Part shown: positions 1-7,760 of the stretch, piece by piece
Layout: each line of letters starts with the position of its first letter
How positions within the stretch are numbered: the stretch's first letter is position 1
Assembly (NCBI GenBank): GCA_937934595.1
Contig: CALGZA010000054.1
Location: forward strand, 1-44,615
Source: an uncultured Verrucomicrobiales bacterium
GTDB lineage: Bacteria > Verrucomicrobiota > Verrucomicrobiia > Verrucomicrobiales > Akkermansiaceae
Direction of reading: 5' to 3'
DNA: 44,615 bases
Notes under the pieces: generated by a model
Told to the model about the DNA's origin: nothing
The model's database searches: none
What the model saw: only the letters and a program-made list of their open reading frames with translations
Program-made: the position numbers and the translations under genes

Positions 1-350
1 CCACGGTGCAGGTGCTCTGAGCATTCGCTGTTCCCCCACCAGATGAGGGCGTTGCGCTTGGTGCCTTCTATGCGGATGACGCGGCGTCCTAGGGCATCAT
101 AGCGGTAGCTGACGGTGCGTTTGCCGGCTTTGATGGTTCTGATGCGGTTGTCTGGATCGTAGGTCACTGTGTATCTTTTATTGTTTATGTGGTAGTCAGT
201 CAAGTTCCCTTTTGCATCGTGTTTGGTGGCTTTGCCGTAGAGCTGGGTGATTTGGTCACTGGCGTTATGGCTTCTGAGTTGTGGTCTGCCGTTTTGGCTG
301 ATGCTGTTCCAGTAGCCGGCGTTGAGGCTTCTGTTTTTGCTTTCGGCTTT
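1..350 (-). pseudogene. RHS/YD-repeat protein remnant, 5'-truncated
   Basis: The minus strand is open from 350 to the window edge and reads as YD-repeat sequence, including YGKATKHDAKGNLTDY, YDPDNRIRTI and the very typical YRYDALGRRV. RHS/YD-repeat proteins are large surface or secreted proteins, often toxins with variable C-termini. The frame is closed by a TAA at 351-353 and contains no ATG, so the upstream part of the gene is missing. The gene body would continue beyond the left edge, so it is not possible to say how much remains. The region just upstream (351-600) shows no YD repeats in any frame I followed, which suggests loss by rearrangement rather than one frameshift. Confidence 0.7.
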
Positions 351-657
351 TTAGGAAGTTTCCATTTTTCCATTTTTCCATTTGCTGAACAGTAAGGCTG
401 CTCGGCAAGTTTGAGTGGATGTCTGGCTGTGAAGTTTAGCTGTGGCTGTACTTTCTGGAGTGTGGTGGATTATTCCTTGTGCAGGTCTAGTCTGATGTAG
501 TATTTTGTTTTTATGGTGAATTTGGGGTATTTTACTAATGTGGGATAGGTTTCTGCGAACTTGGGCGGGAGAGGTAGTCCGTGTGAACTCTCGACTCATG
601 ATTTTTTTAAACCACGGTATGGCTCAGGATGAGCTTCAGGCATAGAATCTCGACAAA
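351..657. other. Intergenic, no supported gene; short tandem repeat
   Basis: No convincing gene. Three perfect copies of the octamer TTCCATTT lie at 360-383. A 35-codon minus frame (about 485-592) ending in a TAA reads like a plausible protein tail (GLPLPPKFAETYPTLVKYPK), but it has no start and no family I recognise. It could be another remnant beside the broken RHS gene. Confidence 0.4.
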
Positions 658-1446
658 ATGAAAGCATCTATAACAATACCATTAGGTCTCTTGCTCTTGG
701 TGATATCTTGTACGGTAGCTCAAGAGCGTAAGACCGAATCTGGTTTAGCTCGCCTTGATGGAGTTAACATTATGTCTAGAGAGCTGTGGGGTGGGCACAA
801 AGTTAAGCCGGGTGATGAGAATCAGTATCAACTTCAGGAAGATATCGCGTATCTTTCTATTCATCATACTCAGTCTAGAGCAACTCATGTAAAGTATAGT
901 GAGGAAGAGCTTCTTCGATTTGTTCAAGAGTATCATCAAGGAGGAGAAACTGGTAAGGGCGAGCTAATTCGATTTAGAGATATTGCCTACCATTATCTTG
1001 TTGGTCATACAGGTAAGATTTACAAGGGGCGAGATGAGAATAGAGCGCCGGCAAGTTTCACTCATTATCTTAGTGATTCTGAGCTGGAGGGTGCGAGGTA
1101 TAAAAACGGCAAGGTTATGCCTGTGAAGGTGGTGTCAAAGGAGTCGCCTGGAAATTCCGTTGGGCATTTAACTGTCTCATTTATTTGTGGTAGGAACTCG
1201 AAGGGTGTGGTTCAGGATGCAGTTCTTCCCGCAGATTCAATGGCTGAGGCAGCGAGGCTTGTGGCTGAGCTGCTCGTGAAGCATGACCTCAAACCGAGTG
1301 ATATAAGAGCACACCGAGAGTTCGCGAATACTGAGTGTCCTGGTGATGAGATTTATAGATGGTTGAGGGGTGATTCTATGGATAAGGCCGGAGAGGGAGT
1401 AGGGCTAAAGCTCATAAAGAAGGAGTTCTTTAAACTTAATAAGTGA
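658..1446 (+). CDS. Exported N-acetylmuramoyl-L-alanine amidase (Amidase_2/PGRP fold)
   Basis: Probably cleaves the bond between N-acetylmuramic acid and L-Ala of peptidoglycan. The N-terminus is a hydrophobic signal ending LLLLVISC, which fits a lipobox with Cys18 as the lipidated residue. The Amidase_2 core spans about residues 62-238. Zinc ligands are probably His69 (in SIHHTQ), His219 (in RAHRE) and Cys227 (in TECPG), with tyrosines in YHYLVG near 111-113. The 262-residue length is normal for a single-domain enzyme. The start is the first ATG of the frame; no Shine-Dalgarno is seen. Its third codon positions are mixed, unlike the strongly T/G-ending plus-strand genes further right, which could mean later arrival. 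It stands alone, convergent with the cyclophilin gene. Confidence 0.85.
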   Translation: MKASITIPLGLLLLVISCTVAQERKTESGLARLDGVNIMSRELWGGHKVKPGDENQYQLQEDIAYLSIHHTQSRATHVKYSEEELLRFVQEYHQGGETGKGELIRFRDIAYHYLVGHTGKIYKGRDENRAPASFTHYLSDSELEGARYKNGKVMPVKVVSKESPGNSVGHLTVSFICGRNSKGVVQDAVLPADSMAEAARLVAELLVKHDLKPSDIRAHREFANTECPGDEIYRWLRGDSMDKAGEGVGLKLIKKEFFKLNK

Positions 1447-1648
1447 TCTCGAGTGGGACGGGGTAGGTGAGGAGTTCTAGCGTTTACTCCCTTATATGAT
1501 GGGTTATAGTGGGTGGATTATGAGGCTAATACCTTCTGTGGTTATTATGGACTTATGGCGGTTTTATGGATTTTATTTTTGCAGGATAGTTGAGTGTTTT
1601 TGGCAAGCATGACTGGGGCGTTGCTCTTGGTGGGTTTGTTTTGTTCTG

Positions 1649-2815
1649 TTATGGTTCGATGGTGAAGTTGCCAGTGAGTGGTGTGGGGGTGGGGGATGTA
1701 AATGCTGTTCCAGTAAGGCGTCCTGAACTCGGGGTGTCATAGCCTAAGGTGAAGCGAATAGGTACAATACCATTAGAGATTACCAAGATCTGAGATCCGT
1801 AGCCTTGAGTATTTTCATGCCTAATTTCAGTCACAGTATTAGAGGTTCCGTTGTTTATTGTGAGTGTTCCTATGGGGGTATTTCCTTCAGGGTTTAGGTC
1901 TAGAACAATAGTTCCTGCATTTGTAATGGCTGTGAGCTTTTTCCCATAGTATGTATCGGGTGCAATTGTATCTGCTGGCCATGTTGTAAGGCTAGTGAAG
2001 AAAAATTGCCGGGGAGCGGATATTTTTGTATCGAATAAGTTTGATGTTGTGTTGGTATTTCCGAGGTAGCGACTATTTATTTTTGTCCATGTGGTCATAT
2101 CCTCAGATGAGAATACATTGAGGCTGGTTCTGGGGGGTTGGTTGTATGTGATGGATGCTGTGTTTGAGGGGAAGGTAATTGTTGTTTTAATGCCTTCGAC
2201 TGTTGGGAGTAGCTGAGCAAATTCATTAAATGCATTGGCTGGGGCGCCTGTGCGGCGAATTGTGACTGAATTAATGATGACGGGAACCAGTGGCTTATTG
2301 TTACTAGTGGCAACGGCATTGATGACATCTACTATGTTGGTTCCGGATGTGACATTACCAAATATTGTGTGTATTCCATTGAGGTGTGCTGGGGTGCCTA
2401 CTGTAATGAAGAATTGGGATCCATTGGTGTTGGGGCCACTGTTAGCCATTGCTATTTGGTAGGGACTATTAAAGGTGAGTCCATTGGCAACTTCATCAGG
2501 GAATGTGTAGCCGGGGCCATCGGTTCCGAGTCCGTTTTGTGAACCTGCTTGATTCATGAAGCCTGCGATAACTCGGTGGAAGGTGATGCCGTTGTAATAG
2601 GGTTTATTTATTTTTACGACTCCGTTGGCGGAGTTAAGCCAGTTACGAGTGCCTTCGGCGAGTGTGATGAAGTTGGCTACGGTGCGTGGTGAGTTAGTGT
2701 AGTCTAGTTCTGTGGTGAAGTCACCTAGGGTGGTTTTAAAATCAGCGTAAATTTGTGCTTGTAGGGGGAGGCAGATGAGGAGGATTAGTTTGATGTTTAT
2801 TATGATGTGTTTCAT
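1649..2815 (-). CDS. Exported cyclophilin-type peptidyl-prolyl cis-trans isomerase with C-terminal extension
   Basis: Isomerises X-Pro bonds during folding, here probably in the periplasm. Residues 1-20 form a signal peptide (IIINIKLILLICLPLQAQ). The cyclophilin domain covers about 24-185, with the catalytic FHRVI at 79-83 (Arg81), NGSQFFIT at 131-138 and HLNGIHTIFG at 144-153. Residues about 190-388 are an extra region rich in Thr, Asn and Ser. It includes FSSEDMTTWTK, typical of exported PVC proteins, but I cannot name a family for it. The gene lies 79 bp downstream of the M16 peptidase gene on the same strand and may share its transcript. Confidence 0.85.
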   Translation of the reverse strand: MKHIIINIKLILLICLPLQAQIYADFKTTLGDFTTELDYTNSPRTVANFITLAEGTRNWLNSANGVVKINKPYYNGITFHRVIAGFMNQAGSQNGLGTDGPGYTFPDEVANGLTFNSPYQIAMANSGPNTNGSQFFITVGTPAHLNGIHTIFGNVTSGTNIVDVINAVATSNNKPLVPVIINSVTIRRTGAPANAFNEFAQLLPTVEGIKTTITFPSNTASITYNQPPRTSLNVFSSEDMTTWTKINSRYLGNTNTTSNLFDTKISAPRQFFFTSLTTWPADTIAPDTYYGKKLTAITNAGTIVLDLNPEGNTPIGTLTINNGTSNTVTEIRHENTQGYGSQILVISNGIVPIRFTLGYDTPSSGRLTGTAFTSPTPTPLTGNFTIEP

Positions 2816-2894
2816 GTTATCTTTATAATTGGTGGGGTATTTTGGTCAAGAAAAAGGGATGAGGTGGGAGGTGGGAGTGGGTGTTATTGTTGTT

Positions 2895-5408
2895 TTATGG
2901 TGTGACGGTTACGATGGTTGGTTTTTGTTTTCCGAAGTGGTGTTGAGCGGCTTCTTGGATGTCTTTGGTGGTGATTTGTTTGATTTTTTCTGCGGTTTGG
3001 CGGTGGTTTATTGGTGAGAGGCCGAGTGTGGTGTCTATGGCGCAGAGCTGAGCCATGGTGCTGTTGCTTTGGTTGGCGAGTGCTTGTTTTGCTAGCCAGG
3101 AGGTTTTGACGTTTTGGAGGGTTTTTTCTGATATTCCTGAGTTTGTGATGTCGTCGATGGTGTTAAAGAGTTCTGAGCGAGCTTGGTCTAGCTGTTCTGG
3201 TGATGTTCCGAGGTAGAAGCCGAAGAATCCGGTGGTGGTGCCGTGGAACTGAGTGGCTGAGCAGTAGTAGGCGAGTCCGAGTTTTTCTCTGATGCGAGTG
3301 AATAGTGGTCCTGCCATGTCTGCGCACCAGGCGTGGATGAGGTCTAGTGCGTGTTGGTGGGGTGAGCCGATGGGTGAGCCTTGGTAGCCTAGTGTTAGGA
3401 TGGCTTGTTGTTTGTCTAGGGTGAGGTTGGTTTCTGTTCCTTGGTTTATTTTTTGATCTGGGTAGGTGAATTGTTTACCTGTTGGTATGGATGAGAGGTG
3501 TTTTTCTGCTTGTTTGATGATGTTGTCTGGGTTGATGTCACCGAAGATGGCGATGGCGGAGTTTGATGCGTTGTAGTGGAGTGCGTGGTGTGCGTGTAGT
3601 CCGAGTCTGGTGATGTCTGTGAGGGATGATTGTGTGCCGAGTCTGTTGATTCCGTAGCCGCTGTTTTCGAAGAGGGATTCTTTGAGTGTTCGGAGTGCTA
3701 GGCTGACTGGTTCTTCGTCTTGTTCTTTGAGGCTGTTGAGTTGTGTGTCACGCTCGTGGTTGATATTATCTTGGTGTAGGGCTGGTGCTGTGAATGTGTC
3801 TGCGAAGATTTCTAGGACGGTATCGAGGTCTGGAGTGAGGCAGGATGCGGATATGAGTGAGGTGTTGTTTCCTCCTGATGCGCCTAGTCCTGCCCCTAGT
3901 GAGTCTAGTGTGGTGGCTATTTCTTCAGCTGATTTGGATGTGGTTCCTTTTTTTAGGAGTGTGGAGAGGAGTGTGGAGATGCCGGCTGATGCGGGGGTCT
4001 CGCTGGGCATTCCTGCGCGGATGGATGCTTGGATGGAGATGGTGGGGGTGCGGTGGTCTGGGCAGATGAGTAGCTTTAGGCCATTTGGTAGGGTGTGGGA
4101 TGAGATGTTCCGCTCGGTGGATTTTTTAGTTGAGGAGGGTGTGGATTTTTTATTTGTTAGTGGATTTAGTGTGGTGACTGTGAGTATGGATTTGTTGAGT
4201 AGGTATTTGGTGCAGACGTTTCTGATGTCTGCTTCGTTGATGGTTTCGATTTGGGTTAGGTAGTCGCTGGTGAAGTTGAGGTTTCTGGTTTCGTGCCAGT
4301 TTGATGCGAGGTCTGATGCTCTGCCTGATGCGGTTGTGAGTGTGGCGAATTGTGATGAGAGGCACATGCGTTTTGCCTTTTTGAGTTCTGTGTCTAGTTG
4401 TGCGTGGCTGAGTTTTTCTATTTCTTGGTGAATGGCGTTTTGGAGCTGAGTGATTTGGTTAGTTTCTGCTTCTGCGCTGATGCAGAATAGTCCTGGCGTT
4501 TGTTGAGTGATCCAGCTCCAGGTTCCTATGTGGTGGCAGAGGTTTTTTTCTTCTCTGATGGTTTGGTAGAGTCTGGATGATCTGCCGCCGCCTAGTATGG
4601 TGGATAGGAGGTCTAGTGCTGCTGCGTCTTGGTGTGTGAGTCCGACGGTTTGCCATGCCATGTTGAGTTTGGTGGCGGGGATGGAGAAGTTGTTGTTGGC
4701 GGTTCTTAGTCCTAGTTGTTTTGGTTGGCTGGTGGGTGTGGCGGGTTTGGTGAATGATCTGGGGATTTCTTTTGTTAGGGAGTTTAGGGTTTCTAGCATT
4801 TGGTTGGTTTCGAAGTCACCTGAGATGGAGATGAATGCGTTTTCTGTGGTGTAGCGGTCCTTGTGGTAGCGGACCATGTCTGTGTGTGTGATGTGGTTAA
4901 AGAGCTCGAGGTGGCCGATGACTGGCTGTGATCTGCCGTCGTCTGCGAGAGCTGTGGAGAAGAGGAGTCTGCTGGCAGCGTTGTCTGCATCATCGAGTCC
5001 CATGTCTATTTCTCTGCGGATGACGTCTTTTTCTTTTTCGAATTCGTCTATTGGGAAGGTGGGTAGGAAGACCATTTCGGTGAGAGCTTGGAGGAATGTG
5101 TGTGCATTTTCTGCTGGGCCGTCGATGTAGTATACGGTTCGGTCAAATGTGGTGTATGCGTTCCATTGACCGCCGGCTGCTTGGACTGTTTGTGAGAGTT
5201 GTTCACCTGAGAAGGATTTGGTTCCTTTGAAGACCATGTGCTCGAGGAGGTGTGAGATGCCTGCTCCCATGAATGAGTCTTCATGGATGCTTCCAGAGGC
5301 GACCCAGATTTGGGTGGAGATGACGGGTGCTGAGGCGTCTGGGTCTAGGATGATGCGTAGTCCGTTTTCGAGTGTGTGTAGTGTGGCTGTGGTGTCTGGG
5401 AATTTCAT
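2895..5408 (-). CDS. M16 family zinc metallopeptidase, tandem active + inactive halves
   Basis: Insulinase/processing-peptidase family; degrades or processes peptides inside a closed two-half chamber. The first half has the inverted zinc motif HLLEH (His53, Glu56, His57), and Glu133 in RREID lies exactly 76 residues after His57, as the family requires. A second M16 copy begins near residue 435 (SHTLPNGLKLLICPD). At the equivalent place it reads ISTLLSTLLKKGT, so its metal site is lost. Active plus inactive halves fused in one chain of 837 residues matches the full-length M16 arrangement; many bacteria encode the halves as separate proteins of about 430. No signal peptide is visible. The gene starts 16 bp after the membrane-anchored protein at 5425-6309 and is probably co-transcribed with it. 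Confidence 0.9.
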   Translation of the reverse strand: MKFPDTTATLHTLENGLRIILDPDASAPVISTQIWVASGSIHEDSFMGAGISHLLEHMVFKGTKSFSGEQLSQTVQAAGGQWNAYTTFDRTVYYIDGPAENAHTFLQALTEMVFLPTFPIDEFEKEKDVIRREIDMGLDDADNAASRLLFSTALADDGRSQPVIGHLELFNHITHTDMVRYHKDRYTTENAFISISGDFETNQMLETLNSLTKEIPRSFTKPATPTSQPKQLGLRTANNNFSIPATKLNMAWQTVGLTHQDAAALDLLSTILGGGRSSRLYQTIREEKNLCHHIGTWSWITQQTPGLFCISAEAETNQITQLQNAIHQEIEKLSHAQLDTELKKAKRMCLSSQFATLTTASGRASDLASNWHETRNLNFTSDYLTQIETINEADIRNVCTKYLLNKSILTVTTLNPLTNKKSTPSSTKKSTERNISSHTLPNGLKLLICPDHRTPTISIQASIRAGMPSETPASAGISTLLSTLLKKGTTSKSAEEIATTLDSLGAGLGASGGNNTSLISASCLTPDLDTVLEIFADTFTAPALHQDNINHERDTQLNSLKEQDEEPVSLALRTLKESLFENSGYGINRLGTQSSLTDITRLGLHAHHALHYNASNSAIAIFGDINPDNIIKQAEKHLSSIPTGKQFTYPDQKINQGTETNLTLDKQQAILTLGYQGSPIGSPHQHALDLIHAWCADMAGPLFTRIREKLGLAYYCSATQFHGTTTGFFGFYLGTSPEQLDQARSELFNTIDDITNSGISEKTLQNVKTSWLAKQALANQSNSTMAQLCAIDTTLGLSPINHRQTAEKIKQITTKDIQEAAQHHFGKQKPTIVTVTP

Positions 5409-5424
5409 TTGAGCTTGGGTTGGT

Positions 5425-6309
5425 TTATTGGGCTGCGATGCGCCATGTGAGGCGAGTGATGTATGACTGTAGGGCTTGTTTTGGGGTGATGTGTTTAGGG
5501 AGTGTTGGGGTGTGTGTGGTGCTTGATGTTAGGGAGTGTTTTTTTCTGATGGCTTTGTATATGGCGGTGTGGATGGCTGTTTCTGGGGTTGTATTGATTT
5601 GGAATGCGATGTTTGAGTTAGGGGTTCCTAGGTTGAGGTTTGCTGTTAGGTTAGTGGTTGATTTGATGGTGATGGTGGGGTTTAGAGTGCCGTCTGATGC
5701 GTTGAATATGAGGTTTTCTAGTTTGGGTATGAGTTGTTTGATGGTGGGGGTGTGTTGTTTGTGTGTGTTGATGTTGATGGTGATTTTTTTTCTGGTAGTG
5801 GGGTCTGGGTTCCAGAGTGGGGTTTGGCTGATGAGGGAGATGATGGCTGATGCGGCTTGTTTTTTGTGTTCTGGGGTGGCGTCTGATGCGCTGTCTATGA
5901 TGCGTTCGTGTGCGATGCGGGCGAGTTGGGGTTTGCCATTTTTTTGCATTTGGAGGGCGTAGTGTGTGAGTTGTTTGGTGTTGAGTTTTTGTTTGGTTAG
6001 TGAGTTGAGTGCGGGTGCGATTTCTGGGATTTTGATTTTGGCGATTGTTTTAGGTGGTGAGGGTGGTGTGGGTTTGGGGGTAATTGGTTTAGGTGTTTGA
6101 GGGGTTGGTTTTATTTTTTGTTTTTTTAGGGGTGTTGTGTTTTTGAGGATGGGGTTATTTTTTTTCCAAGATGCTACGTCTTGAGCCGTTTCTTGATGTG
6201 TGGGTGGTGTGACTGTGTCTTTATCTTTGATGCAGATGTATAGCGTCAGGAGTGTGACGATGATGCTGAGAGGAGTGTATATGTACCAGGGTGTTCTCAT
6301 GAGTGACAA
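5425..6309 (-). CDS. Membrane-anchored protein of unknown function with proline-rich linker
   Basis: I do not recognise a family. An N-terminal hydrophobic segment at about residues 8-27 (WYIYTPLSIIVTLLTLYICI) would anchor the protein with the rest outside the cytoplasm. Residues about 60-95 are a Pro/Lys/Thr-rich linker (KPTPQTPKPITPKPTPPSPP) of the kind that spans periplasm or wall. The C-terminal 190 residues are mixed and include a helical stretch QMQKNGKPQLARIAHERIID. It is the first gene of a likely operon with the M16 peptidase. Third positions are almost all A/C, as in other real minus-strand genes here. Met1 and Met4 are both possible starts. Confidence 0.7.
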   Translation of the reverse strand: MSLMRTPWYIYTPLSIIVTLLTLYICIKDKDTVTPPTHQETAQDVASWKKNNPILKNTTPLKKQKIKPTPQTPKPITPKPTPPSPPKTIAKIKIPEIAPALNSLTKQKLNTKQLTHYALQMQKNGKPQLARIAHERIIDSASDATPEHKKQAASAIISLISQTPLWNPDPTTRKKITININTHKQHTPTIKQLIPKLENLIFNASDGTLNPTITIKSTTNLTANLNLGTPNSNIAFQINTTPETAIHTAIYKAIRKKHSLTSSTTHTPTLPKHITPKQALQSYITRLTWRIAAQ

Positions 6310-6370
6310 AAATTATCATAAACCGGCGTGATGAACAGCAGGATTTTGAGATTTGGTGGTGTGGTAAACA

Positions 6371-6407
6371 AAAAAAATCGATCACTGCTTGAGTGATCGA
6401 TTTTTTT
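6371..6407. terminator. Perfect 16-bp inverted repeat, bidirectional intrinsic terminator
   Basis: Arms AAAAAAATCGATCACT (6371-6386) and AGTGATCGATTTTTTT (6392-6407) are perfect complements around the loop GCTTG. There is a T run on either strand. It ends rplS transcription on the minus strand; no plus-strand gene needs it. Confidence 0.9.
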
Positions 6408-6442
6408 GTTAAGTTTACTATGAAAAAAACTTTTAGGTGACT

Positions 6443-6784
6443 TTAGTCAGCTAGTTTAACTTTGAGAGCGCTTTTACCGACGCGGTTTCTGAGGTAGTTA
6501 AGCTTAGCGCGGCGGACTTTACCTTTAGCGACTACTTCGATTTTAGCGATGCGTGGTGTGTGGAGTGGGAATACACGCTCTACACCTTCTCCGTATGAGA
6601 TTTTACGGATGGTGAATGATGCGTTTACGCCTGATCCTTTACGGCCGATGCAGAGGCCTTGGAAAAGCTGGATACGCTCTTTACCACCTTCAACAACGCG
6701 TGTGTGGACTTTAACTGTGTCACCTACGTTGAAGTCTGCTACTTCTTTGAGCTGCTCTTGTTCGATTTTGTTGATGATGTTCAT
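6443..6784 (-). CDS. rplS: 50S ribosomal protein L19
   Basis: Large-subunit protein at the interface with the 30S subunit. The sequence is unmistakable: [55 protein letters not shown] and a C-terminal KLNYLRNR. Length 113 is normal. The usual partners rpsP, rimM and trmD are not adjacent: upstream is a divergent glutaredoxin gene and downstream a strong terminator, so rplS appears to be a single-gene unit. There is no Shine-Dalgarno before the ATG (sequence CAACACTATCCG). Confidence 0.98.
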   Translation of the reverse strand: MNIINKIEQEQLKEVADFNVGDTVKVHTRVVEGGKERIQLFQGLCIGRKGSGVNASFTIRKISYGEGVERVFPLHTPRIAKIEVVAKGKVRRAKLNYLRNRVGKSALKVKLAD

Positions 6785-7000
6785 CGGATAGTGTTGTTTG
6801 AAATTTTGTGTAAAAATGCACTTGGAGTGCAGTTGCGGGGCGAAGAGCTATCGGATTTTGGAGTGAATTGCAAATTATTTTTTAAATAAAAGTGGTAATA
6901 TTTTATTTTTTTAGCTTTGTGTGTTGCTTTAATGGTCTTGTGGTTGCTTTTGATTAGAGAATGGGTAAGGTTGGGGAATATAAACCAATAACTGATTATT

Positions 7001-7372
7001 ATGAGCGAAGAGATAAAGATTGTAGCGTATTTGAAGACATTTTGTGGATGGAGTGAGGGAGTGAGGGCGATCATGCGTAAGTATGGTTTGGCGTATGAGG
7101 AGAAAGATATAATTAAAAATCCAGCGTTTCGGTGGGAGATGGAGCAGAAGAGTGGTCAGCCGTTGAGTCCTTGTGTGGAGGTGAATGGGACGATGTTAGC
7201 GGATGTTTCTGGTGAGGAGGTGGAGCAGTGGCTTGTGGAGAATGGGTTATTGGAGTCTAGTTCTGCTGCTGCGGATGCTCCTACTGATAGTGCTTGTACG
7301 GATGCTCAGCATGAGGCTATGGCGCGTGGTGAGGATCCTTCTAAGGTGGGGACTATCAAGTTTATTGATTAG
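7001..7372 (+). CDS. Glutaredoxin-like protein with CGWS site and C-terminal tail
   Basis: A thioredoxin-fold redox protein. The N-terminus KIVAYLKTFCGWSEGVR gives a Cys15-Gly-Trp-Ser18 site instead of the dithiol CPYC, so only one active-site cysteine is present. GQPLSPCVEVNG supplies the cis-proline loop, and residues to about 88 complete the fold. A tail of about 35 residues follows (Ala/Ser-rich, then ACTDAQHEAMARGEDPSKVG), which ordinary glutaredoxins lack. Monothiol glutaredoxins often handle Fe-S clusters or deglutathionylation, but CGWS is not the usual CGFS, so the role is uncertain. Monocistronic, with its own terminator. Confidence 0.8.
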   Translation: MSEEIKIVAYLKTFCGWSEGVRAIMRKYGLAYEEKDIIKNPAFRWEMEQKSGQPLSPCVEVNGTMLADVSGEEVEQWLVENGLLESSSAAADAPTDSACTDAQHEAMARGEDPSKVGTIKFID

Positions 7373-7404
7373 ATAAACTTATTTTTAGGGGCTTTGTGCT
7401 AAGT

Positions 7405-7436
7405 AGACGGGTGGGTTTATTCACTCGTCTTTTTTG
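7405..7436 (+). terminator. Intrinsic terminator after glutaredoxin gene
   Basis: Stem AGACGGGTG (7405-7413) with CACTCGTCT (7422-7430), nine pairs including one G-U, then TTTTTT. It lies 32 bp after the stop codon. Confidence 0.85.
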
Positions 7437-7760
7437 TGGTTGTATTAGTCTGTGGCACAGATCAAAGAAAATTTTTATTATTCTTTGGTTTGTAGTGTGT
7501 TACAGGTTTATTGTGGGTGCGGGTGTTTCTTGTGACTGGCTGCGTTATTTTTCAGTCATGGTGAGCGCATGATTCTCTGAGTGCTTTTCATAGAGACATA
7601 CATTGCTGTGCGGTTTGTCTGGTTTGTTTCACTGTTGGTTAGTGTTTAGTGATGTTTGTGGTGTGGTTTTTATGTTTGGTGTGTGGTTTTTATGTTTGGT
7701 GTTTAGTTGTGGAGGATTTAGGGGTTCATGGATTCATCTGTATTGATTGTTCAGATGGTG
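7437..7760. other. Intergenic, no supported gene
   Basis: Gap between the glutaredoxin terminator and the end of prfB. No coding frame or tRNA is visible. It contains the two-copy direct repeat annotated separately. Confidence 0.5.
7661..7700. repeat. Two-copy 20-bp tandem repeat
   Basis: The unit GTGTGGTTTTTATGTTTGGT occurs twice in direct succession (7661-7680 and 7681-7700) with no mismatch, in non-coding sequence. Probably a slippage duplication. Confidence 0.9.

Noticed and set aside
351-599. 82-codon minus frame upstream of the RHS remnant
   Set aside because: Mixed, repeat-containing sequence without YD repeats; partly made of the TTCCATTT repeats.
3682-4263. 193-codon plus-strand frame inside the M16 gene
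   Set aside because: Shadow of the peptidase gene; Ser/Val/Arg-rich product without recognisable domains.
5372-5962. 196-codon plus-strand frame with hydrophobic, Cys/Met/Val-rich product
   Set aside because: Looks membrane-like only because the G+T rich strand yields Val, Leu, Cys and Met codons. The opposite strand has a Pro-rich anchored protein with consistent codon use, directly before the M16 gene.
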